Virus record (IMG/VR): IMGVR_UViG_3300037086_000360
Span: 186,001-250,000 of that record
Strand: one strand, 5' to 3'
DNA: 64,000 nt
DNA from: a virus
The notes under the pieces are model-generated. The model saw nothing but the letters and a program-made list of their open reading frames with translations. It was not told the DNA's origin and did no database searches. This document shows, one piece after another, positions 6,031 to 12,713 of this stretch (its first letter is position 1; the number at the start of each line of letters is the position of its first letter). Made by a program: the position numbers and the translations under genes.

Positions 6031-6072
6031 AGGAGGTTATCTATGTCATAGACATTAATGCCACCTCCTTGA
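6031..6072 (+). promoter_or_regulatory. Leader hairpin sequestering an SD with a two-codon amber minigene
   Basis: SD AGGAGGT (6031-6037) pairs perfectly with ACCTCCT (6063-6069). In the loop, at good spacing, stands ATG-TCA-TAG (6043-6051). If the amber codon were read, the frame continues seven codons (T-L-M-P-P-P) to TGA at 6070-6072, so translation would run through the anti-SD strand. A regulatory role is inferred from this geometry only. Confidence 0.45.
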
Positions 6073-6117
6073 CGTTTGTCGTCGTCTGATCACAACACAA
6101 ACTAAAGGAGAAAAACA

Positions 6118-6645
6118 ATGGAAACCACCACTGTTGAAAAAAAGGTCTTCACCCCCAGGAATTACATTTGCAGCAAGGAGAAATACCTTGAGCTTAGGGC
6201 TCTTCAGAAAAAGACGATCGAAATTGGAAGACTCGATCGTCAGGCCAAGGCTGCATACATCGCTGCTCGTCGTAAGTTTTATCACGACAAGGGCATGACT
6301 GCTCCTAACCATTGGGGCTACGATGAAAAGAAAAACGTAGCGATTGATTATGACAAGGAAAACGGGTTCAAATACGATGGACTTCAGTCTGGATTTTCCG
6401 ACAAAGAGAAAGCCCGTTATTTGAACATCATTTACGGTATTGCCCGTGGAAAACCCTATGATAAAATTGAGCAAAGAATCACTGAGGGCAATGAGATCAG
6501 TGAATACCGTGTAGAGAAGTATTGTAAGCAGTTTGGAATCGATTTCTCCGCGGTAAAGGGTTTTATTTGGCCTTACAACACCGAGAAGGTTCTACCCAAA
6601 GATGGACTTGGCAAGACCACTCTCAAGATCACGAGGAAGGCATAA
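6118..6645 (+). CDS. Hypothetical protein, 175 aa
   Basis: Not recognised. SD AAAGGAG precedes the ATG. The N-terminal half is helical and basic (KYLELRALQKKTIEIGRLDRQ), followed by Lys/Tyr-rich stretches. No nuclease or binding motif is visible. It is the only gene here with a structured leader of about 190 nt, so its expression may be conditional. It ends GCA-TAA just before the second Pth2 gene. Confidence 0.6.
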   Translation: METTTVEKKVFTPRNYICSKEKYLELRALQKKTIEIGRLDRQAKAAYIAARRKFYHDKGMTAPNHWGYDEKKNVAIDYDKENGFKYDGLQSGFSDKEKARYLNIIYGIARGKPYDKIEQRITEGNEISEYRVEKYCKQFGIDFSAVKGFIWPYNTEKVLPKDGLGKTTLKITRKA

Positions 6646-6646
6646 A

Positions 6647-7009
6647 ATGGCAGATGAAGTCAAACAGGTGATTGTGGTAAATATGGCCGTTCCATTTCCT
6701 CTCGGAAGATTGATGGCTCAAATTGCTCATGCTTCCATGCTCAACATCGTTAATCGTGGAACTTGGAATGGAGACAAGTTTTCCATTGATGCGGACGATT
6801 TGGCCCTAAGATTTTGGCTTAAGGATCATTATACAAAAGTCGTATGCAAGGCTTGGGGCAAGGAGCAGATGATGAAGATCAAAGCTGAAGCTGAGAAAAG
6901 AAAACTTTACGTTGCGCTAATGGAGGAAGAGGGGTTTATTACAGCACTCGCTATTGGTCCTGCGGATGTGAAAGATCTTTCTTTCACTGACACTTTAGCA
7001 TTGGTATGA
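6647..7009 (+). CDS. Diverged Pth2-family peptidyl-tRNA hydrolase paralogue
   Basis: 120 residues. It keeps the Pth2 layout: VKQVIVVNMAVPFPLGRLMAQIAHASM at the start, a KVVCKAWGKEQM strand-helix, and a C-terminal LAIGP motif. Differences from the copy at 3-389: the RKDLxMxKGK segment has become NMAVPFPLGR and the DAGxTE segment is EEEGFIT. The catalytic state is therefore doubtful and a tRNA- or ribosome-binding role is possible. It lies directly upstream of the four-tRNA cluster, mirroring the first copy beside the permuted tRNAs. Confidence 0.65.
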   Translation: MADEVKQVIVVNMAVPFPLGRLMAQIAHASMLNIVNRGTWNGDKFSIDADDLALRFWLKDHYTKVVCKAWGKEQMMKIKAEAEKRKLYVALMEEEGFITALAIGPADVKDLSFTDTLALV

Positions 7010-7011
7010 AT

Positions 7012-7034
7012 GTGGCGGAGCTGGTCTCCGCCAC
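7012..7034 (+). terminator. Strong hairpin between the Pth2-like gene and the tRNAs
   Basis: 9-bp stem GTGGCGGAG / CTCCGCCAC with loop CTGGT, followed by GTTCTC rather than a T run. It could be a weak terminator or an RNA-processing hairpin for the tRNA transcript. Confidence 0.45.
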
Positions 7035-7037
7035 GTT

Positions 7038-7110
7038 CTCGCTGTAGCTCGAATCTTGGTAGAGCACCCGGTCAGCCGGGAGGTTGGAGGTCCGAATCCT
7101 TCTGGCGAGG
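7038..7110 (+). tRNA. tRNA-like gene with 4-nt anticodon loop
   Basis: Acceptor CTCGCTG/TGGCGAG (two G-U pairs), D-arm GCTC/GAGC, variable AGGTT and T-arm GGAGG-TCCGAAT-CCTTC are all in place. The anticodon arm, however, is CCCGG-TCAG-CCGGG (67-80 of 70xx), three nt shorter than normal. If only three pairs form, the 8-nt loop centres on TCA, which would read UGA. T-loop position 55 is C instead of T. No CCA. Either a degraded tRNA or one with a specialised role. Confidence 0.7.
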
Positions 7111-7117
7111 TTTTCTT

Positions 7118-7193
7118 TCCGCTGTAGCTCGAATTTGGCAGAGCGTCTAGTCGAAAGATTAGAAGGTTGGAGGTTCAAGTCCTTCCGGCGGAG
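7118..7193 (+). tRNA. tRNA-like gene with 8-nt anticodon loop (GAA centred)
   Basis: Acceptor TCCGCTG/CGGCGGA, D-arm GCTC/GAGC, T-arm GGAGG-TTCAAGT-CCTTC. Its D- and T-arms closely match the neighbour at 7038, so the two are duplicates. Anticodon stem TCTAG/TTAGA encloses TCGAAAGA, one nt longer than standard. A GAA (Phe) anticodon would put C at position 33. No CCA. Confidence 0.75.
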
Positions 7194-7200
7194 TTATTTT

Positions 7201-7207
7201 GCATATG
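7201..7207 (+). promoter_or_regulatory. GCATANT-like element between tRNAs
   Basis: TTTTGCATATGT, ending 9 nt before the 5' end of the next tRNA (7217). The seventh base is G instead of the usual T. Confidence 0.4.
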
Positions 7208-7216
7208 TCTTTATAT

Positions 7217-7288
7217 CTCTTCGTAGCTCAACGGTAGAGCAAGAATCCCTAAAATTCTAGGTCGCGGGCTCGACACCCGCCGGAGAGG
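7217..7288 (+). tRNA. Putative amber suppressor tRNA (CUA) with C33
   Basis: Acceptor CTCTTCG/CGGAGAG, D-arm GCTC/GAGC, perfect anticodon stem AGAAT/ATTCT, loop CCCTAAA giving anticodon CTA with C at position 33, T-arm GCGGG-CTCGACA-CCCGC with C54 in place of T54. A CUA anticodon reads UAG. The C33 and C54 substitutions are rare and may lower decoding efficiency or change nuclease sensitivity. No CCA. Confidence 0.75.
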
Positions 7289-7292
7289 CCTT

Positions 7293-7366
7293 GGTCCTGT
7301 AGCTCAGATGGTCAGAGCAACGGATTCTAACCCCGTCGGTCGAGGGTTCGAGCCCCTCCAGGATCT
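7293..7366 (+). tRNA. Amber suppressor tRNA (CUA)
   Basis: Acceptor GGTCCTG/CAGGATC, D-arm GCTC/GAGC, anticodon stem ACGGA/CCCGT (closing A-C mismatch), loop TTCTAAC: normal U33, anticodon CTA, A37. T-arm GAGGG-TTCGAGC-CCCTC is standard. No CCA is encoded. The anticodon predicts decoding of UAG; the charged amino acid cannot be told from sequence alone. About one fifth or more of genes here end in TAG, so wholesale recoding is not indicated. Confidence 0.85.
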
Positions 7367-7867
7367 CTAGATAGTTGGATCGTGAAGTTTTTTGATTGCG
7401 TATGAGAATGCGCTATAAAAGTCTTTTGAAGAAACCCACTTATTCCTTAGAATTACCCTTTCACTTTCTTCATCGAAGAAAACACGGATCAAATCTTTAG
7501 CATTTTTCAACATCCATTTATCATATCTATGAATTCGTTTTGCCAAGTATGTGTAAGCAATGTCGAACATTAGTTCATAATCTTTTTCAGTTTGTACTGG
7601 TGGTAAATCTTTTTTGACTCTATATGGTCTGAGATTTCTCCACTTACTCGTTGCACTTGGCCAATTTGTTTCAGCAGAATAGCCTCTAATCACACCCTGC
7701 GCAAATACCGTGATTTTGTCATCAGCTACATCAGGATTGCCACTGAAGTCAATGTTTCCATGACTGAGTTGGGCTGGAGTGGTAGTATCTCGCCAACCAA
7801 GAGAAATGATATCTTTATACGATGGCAACTGTTTGATTTTTTCATGGTCAAAATTGAAATGTTTCAT
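7367..7867 (-). CDS. Hypothetical protein, 166 aa, minus strand
   Basis: Not recognised. Start placed at 7867 (MKHFNFDHEK); the frame extends further upstream but there runs antisense to another gene. It contains W-rich segments (GWRDTTTP, NWPSATSKWRNLRPY) and a basic C-terminal half. It is the only minus-strand gene in the first 46 kb and abuts the tRNA cluster. No clear SD. A degenerate homing or DNA-binding protein is possible but unsupported. Confidence 0.5.
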   Translation of the reverse strand: MKHFNFDHEKIKQLPSYKDIISLGWRDTTTPAQLSHGNIDFSGNPDVADDKITVFAQGVIRGYSAETNWPSATSKWRNLRPYRVKKDLPPVQTEKDYELMFDIAYTYLAKRIHRYDKWMLKNAKDLIRVFFDEESERVILRNKWVSSKDFYSAFSYAIKKLHDPTI

Positions 7868-7904
7868 ATGATTTATCTTACTTACTTTGAGCATATATCT
7901 TATC

Positions 7905-8075
7905 GTGAAAGACCAGTTTTCTGACTTGATCAAGAACGCTCGTCGCCAAGCCCAGAGAAAGGCCAAAAAGGAAGGTGATAAAAGCCCCAATGATGGGGAA
8001 GTTGCCTCCTGGGCAAGCGGTTTCATCGAGGGTTTCGACTTCTTGGCAGAAAAACTAAACAAAGAGAAGGAGTAA
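7905..8075 (+). CDS. Small basic protein, 56 aa
   Basis: GTG start at 7905 (TTG at 7887 is the alternative). N-terminus is strongly basic and helical (DLIKNARRQAQRKAKKEG), C-terminus acidic-amphipathic. Immediately upstream of the next gene. Not recognised; could bind nucleic acid. Confidence 0.45.
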   Translation: MKDQFSDLIKNARRQAQRKAKKEGDKSPNDGEVASWASGFIEGFDFLAEKLNKEKE

Positions 8076-8078
8076 CTG

Positions 8079-8360
8079 ATGAGAGGTGTTCTAAAGACGC
8101 ATTGGACTCGCAATGGGGAAAAGTGGGAAAGGGAGATCTTGCTCGATGAATATGACAGGAAGTTTGTCATGTCTCACGGCAGCCAGGTCTATCTCGACGT
8201 GACCAACGACGTCCCAAAGTTCTATGATCGCGACGAGCAGAGAATGAAGTCTCTCGCGAGGGCAATCCTCGAAAACAGGGGTCGCTTCATTTCTCGTAGG
8301 AAGATCGGGAACGTCAATGGCAATCCCTACGATCTGCGCTTCAGCAACCTCAAGTTTTAG
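8079..8360 (+). CDS. Hypothetical protein with HNH-AP2-like C-terminal motif
   Basis: 93 residues. The C-terminus ISRRKIGNVNGNPYDLRFSNLKF is reminiscent of the DHINGNxxDNRxxNLR segment of HNH/AP2-type endonucleases, but the catalytic His is missing (GNVNGN). It may be a degenerate relative. The stop is TAG, and five codons later in the same frame comes the ATG of the small membrane protein at 8376, with no stop between. Confidence 0.5.
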   Translation: MRGVLKTHWTRNGEKWEREILLDEYDRKFVMSHGSQVYLDVTNDVPKFYDRDEQRMKSLARAILENRGRFISRRKIGNVNGNPYDLRFSNLKF

Positions 8361-8375
8361 AGGAAGGAGGAGAGC

Positions 8376-8489
8376 ATGAAGATTCTGGAATCGAAGATGA
8401 ATAGGGTTGTTCTGGGATGTCTGATTGGTTTTGCCCTCATCTCCCAGTTCGTGATCATCGGCGCCGCAATTCTTCGCGGCCATCTCTAA
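8376..8489 (+). CDS. 37-aa single-span membrane peptide
   Basis: ATG preceded by AGGAAGGAGG. Sequence: basic MKILESKMNR then one hydrophobic helix (VVLGCLIGFALISQFVIIG) and a short basic end. It lies in frame with the amber-terminated gene upstream, so it may also be made as a C-terminal extension. A terminator follows 28 nt later. Confidence 0.55.
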   Translation: MKILESKMNRVVLGCLIGFALISQFVIIGAAILRGHL

Positions 8490-8516
8490 GCCAATAACGG
8501 GAAAAGATTTGAAGAA

Positions 8517-8543
8517 AAGGCTCACTATTTAGTGAGCCTTTTT
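8517..8543 (+). terminator. Rho-independent terminator
   Basis: AAGGCTCACT-ATTT-AGTGAGCCTT followed by TTTA; long GC-containing stem and T run closing the 7905-8489 unit. Confidence 0.85.
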
Positions 8544-8596
8544 ATCTCAAGCACGAGCAGGCGAAGATAAACAAAACTAAATACTGGAGGTAGGAG

Positions 8597-8860
8597 ATGG
8601 AAGCAGATCTCCGTGCTCTGGGGGAAAAGTATCCCGGTCACGTCTTTACTTTAGATGGGAAGAATCTTTTATGTGATGGTCGTGTTATTACAATCATCAA
8701 CCCAATCGTTTCCGCTGAAAAAATCGTAGAGAATGGAATGACGGAACAAATGTTTTTTGACAGAATAGTTGAGTTTGGTGTTCATATGCTTGAGGATTCT
8801 CACTACTATGATTATGACGTCGTTCAAAAAAGAAAGAAACAGTGCTCAGAGCAACAATAA
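8597..8860 (+). CDS. Hypothetical protein, 87 aa
   Basis: Not recognised. SD GGAGGTAGGAG precedes the ATG. Compact alpha/beta pattern (KYPGHVFTLDGKNLLCDGRVITIIN) then helices. The C-terminus overlaps the GTG of the next small membrane gene. Confidence 0.6.
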   Translation: MEADLRALGEKYPGHVFTLDGKNLLCDGRVITIINPIVSAEKIVENGMTEQMFFDRIVEFGVHMLEDSHYYDYDVVQKRKKQCSEQQ

Positions 8861-9006
8861 AATACTTAATAGATAGATCTGGAATCACAAGAGATAACAT
8901 TAGAATGATTCTTGTTTTGTTTCTCATCGATGGTATTTTTTGTTTATTGATGATTGCACTAAACAGCGTCATCCCAATGCATCACATTCCAATAAAACTA
9001 CCATGA
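8842..9006 (+). CDS. 54-aa membrane protein
   Basis: GTG start in the end of the upstream gene. About 20 basic/polar residues, then a hydrophobic helix (MILVLFLIDGIFCLLMIAL) and a short His/Pro-rich tail. SD AAGAAAG is weak. It ends five nt before the structured RNA at 9011. Confidence 0.45.
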   Translation: MLRATIKYLIDRSGITRDNIRMILVLFLIDGIFCLLMIALNSVIPMHHIPIKLP

Positions 9007-9010
9007 TTTT

Positions 9011-9115
9011 GAGATTGGGTCTGCTCATTTGGTCCTCGGACTCCGTTTCCGAACTGGCGGGTATGGTTTAAAGTCATTACGGATGACAAGCAAGCCGCTT
9101 AGAGGACCCAATCTC
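9011..9115 (+). ncRNA. Structured RNA of unknown class, about 105 nt
   Basis: An 11-bp perfect helix GAGATTGGGTC (9011-9021) / GACCCAATCTC (9105-9115) closes the element. Inside are hairpins TCGGA/TCCGA (9037-9053) and GTCAT/ATGAC. GGTCCTC (9031-9037) can alternatively pair with GAGGACC (9102-9108), which would compete with the closing helix. No tRNA, SRP RNA or 6S landmark is present. No reading frame covers it. It lies just before the RNase P RNA and its element; a TTTT follows the last helix, so it may also act as a terminator. Confidence 0.6.
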
Positions 9116-9119
9116 TTTT

Positions 9120-9126
9120 GCATATT
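9120..9126 (+). promoter_or_regulatory. GCATANT element for the RNase P RNA
   Basis: TTTTGCATATTTC, ending 8 nt before the first base of helix P1 (9135). The spacing equals that seen before leaderless AUGs, supporting this element as a -10-type promoter. Confidence 0.6.
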
Positions 9127-9133
9127 TCAAATA

Positions 9134-9388
9134 AGAACAGTCGTATCGACTCCACGCTGATTCTTGGTCAGCAGCTGCGATCGAGAGTTAGAGGGAAGCT
9201 CACGACAACTCCGCTGACCGTGGGAGGTCGAAAGACCGTTATTACCACGTAGATGGTTGCAACTCAAACAGTCCTAGGGGGAAAGCGGCCCTACAATGGA
9301 CGGGTTGAGGCAGTCCGCAAGGACCAGTCGAAAGACTGAGACAGATGTGGAGATAAACCAGAATCGTGGCTACGGAGACGACTGTTCT
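9134..9388 (+). ncRNA. rnpB: Probable RNase P RNA (compact bacterial-type)
   Basis: Catalytic RNA that trims tRNA 5' leaders. P1: GAACAGTCGT (9135-9144) pairs with ACGACTGTTC (9378-9387). P2: CTCC/GGAG. P3 hairpin: GCTGA/TCAGC. The conserved 5' core GAGGGAAGCTCACG (9191-9204) matches the GAGGAAAGTCC type. P4 forms between AGC-T-CACG (9198-9204) and CGTGGCT (9365-9371) with the diagnostic bulged U at 9200. The 3' core reads CAGAATCGTGGCTA, like the ACAGAAnnnGGCUUA consensus. At about 255 nt it is shorter than the usual 350-400, so several peripheral helices are missing. The L15 GGU that binds tRNA CCA is not obvious, fitting the mostly CCA-less tRNAs. Confidence 0.72.
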
Positions 9389-9412
9389 CTTTTTAGAAAG
9401 GAGAGGTGGAAG

Positions 9413-9601
9413 GTGTATGGTGCATGGCAAGGCAGGAAGTTTTTTGCTGGTCTTCACTACCTCGGAATAGGAAGCGGATACACTAACAGCATTCATATTC
9501 TTCCAATGATCGAAATCTATCCTTCATGCAAAATAGTATTTTTTGGATGGCTTTTGTTCCGGTGGCGTTGGGGTTGGAATAAAGAAGACAAGAGAAGATG
9601 A
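9413..9601 (+). CDS. Hypothetical Trp-rich protein, 62 aa
   Basis: GTG start at 9413 after SD AAAGGAGAGG; a longer frame from 9296 would overlap the RNase P RNA and is rejected. Rich in Trp, Gly and aromatic residues (AWQGRKFFAGLHYLGIG; FFGWLLFRWRWGWN), with a basic end. Possibly membrane-associated. Not recognised. Confidence 0.5.
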   Translation: MYGAWQGRKFFAGLHYLGIGSGYTNSIHILPMIEIYPSCKIVFFGWLLFRWRWGWNKEDKRR

Positions 9602-9605
9602 GACC

Positions 9606-9815
9606 ATGGCAAATATTTCTTTGAATTATGGTGCCATTGATCCTCAAATCTCATTTCCAGAAACACCGGGTACTATAGGCCTTCTTTACATCAAGGATGG
9701 CCGCTTCTTTATAAAGATGCATCAAAAATCTATCTATGGCGAAATTGAAGACATAGAAATACCTACATCTGACGATCTTCTATCTATTTTCGCAAAGATT
9801 CTCCTCAATCAATAA
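9606..9815 (+). CDS. DGxL-IAK family small protein (isolated member)
   Basis: 69 residues, ATG at 9606. It shares the core PGTIGLLYIKDGRFFIKM, a following E/I-D strand (EIEDIEIPT) and a C-terminal IFAKILL with the tandem genes at 41675-43178; the match to the gene at 41675 (DTIGLLYIKDGKLMMM) is close. Function unknown. Its position 32 kb from the tandem block suggests transposition or a structural partner gene. Confidence 0.6.
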   Translation: MANISLNYGAIDPQISFPETPGTIGLLYIKDGRFFIKMHQKSIYGEIEDIEIPTSDDLLSIFAKILLNQ

Positions 9816-9843
9816 ACCACTGTTCTAAGTAAGATAATCTCAT

Positions 9844-10863
9844 ATGGGACACTCTATGGACTACAAGAAGTTTCTGTCTGGAATAAATCTCGAACTCAAC
9901 AAACAATTGAGGATACAAGAAGACTTCACTGATCAGCTTTCAACTGCCATGGCCAAGAAGCAATCTGTTTGGGATGCTGAAGAGGAGCAAGAGAAGGCCG
10001 CAAAAAACGCAGCTCAAACAGCTTCTCAATCACCAGATCAAACAACTTCTCAACAAAATTCAAAACCAGAAGATTCTGGCAGAACGACTACTCCGTTGAT
10101 CTTTTTCAAAGACAAAACTACTTATACTTTGCAACAATTTCTAAATGTAAGAAATTTGATTCTATATGATTTGGGAAGACCAAAGAAACTTCCGGAAATC
10201 AAATATACCCCACAACAAGACAAAGAACAACAGACAGCAGAACACAGATCGCGTCAAACTGCTGCAACTCTTAAGCCATTAGAGGTCAAATTTTTGGAAT
10301 GGATAAAAAGAGAGGCGAACAATGGTCCAAAGTCTGATATAGACAGCTTCTTACGAAAACAGGATGGTACTTTTAATGAAGATGGCATCAAGCAGCTTCG
10401 ACAAATGTTCCTTACATATGTAGGTAGTCAATATAACGCCAGAGTAGTTAAAAATCCAAAAAATGAAAATCCAGTTCTCGCTAAGGCTATAGAAACTTTT
10501 GGTCAAAAGTATGAACTGAACACTCCTCAAACAAAAGGACAAACAGTAGCAATTGGGCTTCATGCCCCTAGTCCAGGAACAGCTGACCAAATAAAGCAAA
10601 ATGTTTTGAATGGAATAGCTTTTGGAGGTGGATATGAGGGTAACACCCCGTTGAAAAATGGGCAAATCGCCCAGTGGTGGAAAGAAGTTCAGCCCTATCT
10701 AGATAGATTTACAGACACTAAAAAGGCCCTCAATTTTGGCATTCAATATGCTGGTTTCAAAAAGGGGATTGAAGGAGTAATCGATCCAACCATTGCTCTT
10801 CAACAAGAACAGTCCATTAACAACTCTTTCATTCAGAAACTTCGTTCTCAATTGTTAGCATAA
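9844..10863 (+). CDS. Hypothetical protein, 339 aa, Gln-rich
   Basis: Not recognised. The N-terminal 60 residues are helical and charged, followed by a Gln/Ser/Thr-rich stretch (about 50-80) and a mainly helical remainder with many KxxxQ repeats. No SD; a second ATG lies four codons in. It ends GCA-TAA, making the GCATAAT element for ftsH. Possible structural or internal virion protein. Confidence 0.55.
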   Translation: MGHSMDYKKFLSGINLELNKQLRIQEDFTDQLSTAMAKKQSVWDAEEEQEKAAKNAAQTASQSPDQTTSQQNSKPEDSGRTTTPLIFFKDKTTYTLQQFLNVRNLILYDLGRPKKLPEIKYTPQQDKEQQTAEHRSRQTAATLKPLEVKFLEWIKREANNGPKSDIDSFLRKQDGTFNEDGIKQLRQMFLTYVGSQYNARVVKNPKNENPVLAKAIETFGQKYELNTPQTKGQTVAIGLHAPSPGTADQIKQNVLNGIAFGGGYEGNTPLKNGQIAQWWKEVQPYLDRFTDTKKALNFGIQYAGFKKGIEGVIDPTIALQQEQSINNSFIQKLRSQLLA

Positions 10864-10864
10864 T
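10858..10864 (+). promoter_or_regulatory. GCATANT element for ftsH
   Basis: GCATAAT formed by the last codon and stop of the upstream gene, 8 nt before the ftsH AUG, which lacks an SD. Confidence 0.5.
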
Positions 10865-10872
10865 TCCTTTAT

Positions 10873-12705
10873 ATGAATCAACCAACTCCCAAAGCTCCCA
10901 ACATGCGTAAAAATATCGCTATTGTGGCCATACTGCTAATAGGCTATTTTGTTTTTCAGTTTTTTATTGGAGGTGGAACTACTCCAGAAATCAGCTATAG
11001 TACTTTTAAAAAGGCCCTAATTGACGGTAGGATCCAACAAGTTTCTGTTTCAACTACTGAGATCCGTGGAGTAATGAAAGATAAAGAAATTGAGAAGCAG
11101 TTTTCAACCATTCGCGTAGATGATCCAGAATTGACGAAATTACTCGAATCCAAAAATGTTCAATACTCTGGAAAAATCCAGAGCAACTTCTTATCCAATC
11201 TTTTATGGATCATAATTCCTTTTGCTCTTCTATATTTCTTTTTCATGCGACAAACTGGTGGAGCGGGCACTAATGTTCTCTCATTTGGAAAGAGTAGGGC
11301 GAAACTCAACCAACCTCTGATTGGAAAAAAGATCTCATTTAAAGATGTCGCTGGAGTTGATGAGGCGAAAGAAGAGCTTCAAGAGGTTGTAGATTTTCTG
11401 AAGACTCCCCAGCGCTTTCAGCAATTGGGTGGAAGAATCCCTCGTGGAATCCTTTTAATTGGAGCTCCTGGCACCGGCAAGACACTTCTTGCAAGGGCGG
11501 TCGCCGGAGAGGCTGGGGTTCCATTTTTCAGTATTTCTGGATCTGAGTTTGTTGAAATGTTTGTAGGAGTTGGAGCTGCGAGAGTAAGAGATCTCTTCGC
11601 TCAAGCGATGTCAAAAGCCCCTTGTATCGTTTTTATCGACGAACTTGATGCCCTGGGAAGAGCTCGAGGATTTTCTCCAGTTGGTGGATTTGATGAGAGA
11701 GAGCAAACTCTCAACCAACTCCTTACAGAGATGGATGGTTTTGATACTCGAGTTGGCATCATCATCATGGCTGCTACGAACAGACCGGAGATTCTTGACT
11801 CAGCTCTCATGAGACCTGGAAGATTTGACCGACAGGTTCTTGTTGATAGGCCAGATCTTGTTGGTCGAGAAGCCATTCTCAAGGTTCATTCAGAAGGGAT
11901 CAAGATGGCTGAGAACGTTGATCTCAAAACCATTGCTCAGAGAACTCCAGGATTTGTCGGAGCAGATCTCGCCAACATCATGAATGAGGCAGCCCTTCTT
12001 GCTGCAAGACGCAACAAGACTGAAGTTATGATGGATGAGTTTAGTGAGGCTATCGATCGTGTTGTTGCTGGTCTAGAAAAGAAAAAAAGGCTGATCAGTC
12101 CATCAGAGAAGAAAATTGTGGCTTATCACGAGGCTGGTCATGCCATTGTTTCCCATTTCTCTGGAAAGGGTGATGAAGTCCATAAGATTTCCATTATTCC
12201 TCGTGGAATTGCTGCTCTTGGCTACACAATCAATCTTCCTACAGAAGATCGTTACTTGATGACTCAGAAAGAGCTTGAAGCAAGGCTCGCTACTCTTCTT
12301 GGTGGAAGAGTCGCGGAAGAGCTCTTCATTCAGGACGTTTCCACTGGAGCCTCAAGTGACCTGATGAAGGCAACAGAGATTGCGAAAGCTATGGTCAAAG
12401 AATATGGAATGAGCTCTCTTGGACTTTCTTCTTATGAGAGACCATCAAATCCATTTCTCAAAGATAATTCTTTCTTCCCTTCTGAAAAAGATTATTCAGA
12501 AAAAGTAGCGGCACAAATTGATGAAGAAGTTAAAAACATGCTCATTAAAGCACACGATAAAGCTGTGGTTATCCTTAACACCAAGAAACAGCTTATGGAA
12601 GACTTGTCGAAACTTCTTCTTGAAAAAGAAGTCGTAGAGAAAGATGAGTTTATAAAACTCATGACAGAAGAGAAGCTGGAAGAATTGCCGCGCGCAGAAG
12701 CATAG
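10873..12705 (+). CDS. ftsH: ATP-dependent zinc metalloprotease FtsH
   Basis: Membrane-anchored AAA+ protease that extracts and degrades membrane and short-lived soluble proteins. 610 residues, close to the bacterial size. Order of parts: TM1 (about 13-32), periplasmic segment, TM2 (about 107-125), AAA domain with Walker A GAPGTGKT (197-204), Walker [15 protein letters not shown] (near 251), [24 protein letters not shown], and the zinc site HEAGH (419-423) with the later D of [13 protein letters not shown]. All key residues are intact, so it is probably active. There is no SD; the GCATAAT spacing predicts a leaderless transcript. FtsH is unusual in a phage; it could remodel the host envelope or compete with host FtsH. 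Confidence 0.93.
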   Translation: MNQPTPKAPNMRKNIAIVAILLIGYFVFQFFIGGGTTPEISYSTFKKALIDGRIQQVSVSTTEIRGVMKDKEIEKQFSTIRVDDPELTKLLESKNVQYSGKIQSNFLSNLLWIIIPFALLYFFFMRQTGGAGTNVLSFGKSRAKLNQPLIGKKISFKDVAGVDEAKEELQEVVDFLKTPQRFQQLGGRIPRGILLIGAPGTGKTLLARAVAGEAGVPFFSISGSEFVEMFVGVGAARVRDLFAQAMSKAPCIVFIDELDALGRARGFSPVGGFDEREQTLNQLLTEMDGFDTRVGIIIMAATNRPEILDSALMRPGRFDRQVLVDRPDLVGREAILKVHSEGIKMAENVDLKTIAQRTPGFVGADLANIMNEAALLAARRNKTEVMMDEFSEAIDRVVAGLEKKKRLISPSEKKIVAYHEAGHAIVSHFSGKGDEVHKISIIPRGIAALGYTINLPTEDRYLMTQKELEARLATLLGGRVAEELFIQDVSTGASSDLMKATEIAKAMVKEYGMSSLGLSSYERPSNPFLKDNSFFPSEKDYSEKVAAQIDEEVKNMLIKAHDKAVVILNTKKQLMEDLSKLLLEKEVVEKDEFIKLMTEEKLEELPRAEA

Positions 12706-12706
12706 T
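12700..12706 (+). promoter_or_regulatory. GCATANT element for gene 12714
   Basis: GCATAGT at the end of ftsH, 7 nt before the next AUG; it also forms a small inverted repeat GCATA-GTT-TATGC. Confidence 0.45.
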
Positions 12707-12713
12707 TTATGCT

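Noticed and set aside
9296-9601. 101-codon protein starting at 9296
   Set aside because: Its first third lies in the RNase P RNA core; a good SD supports the shorter start at 9413.
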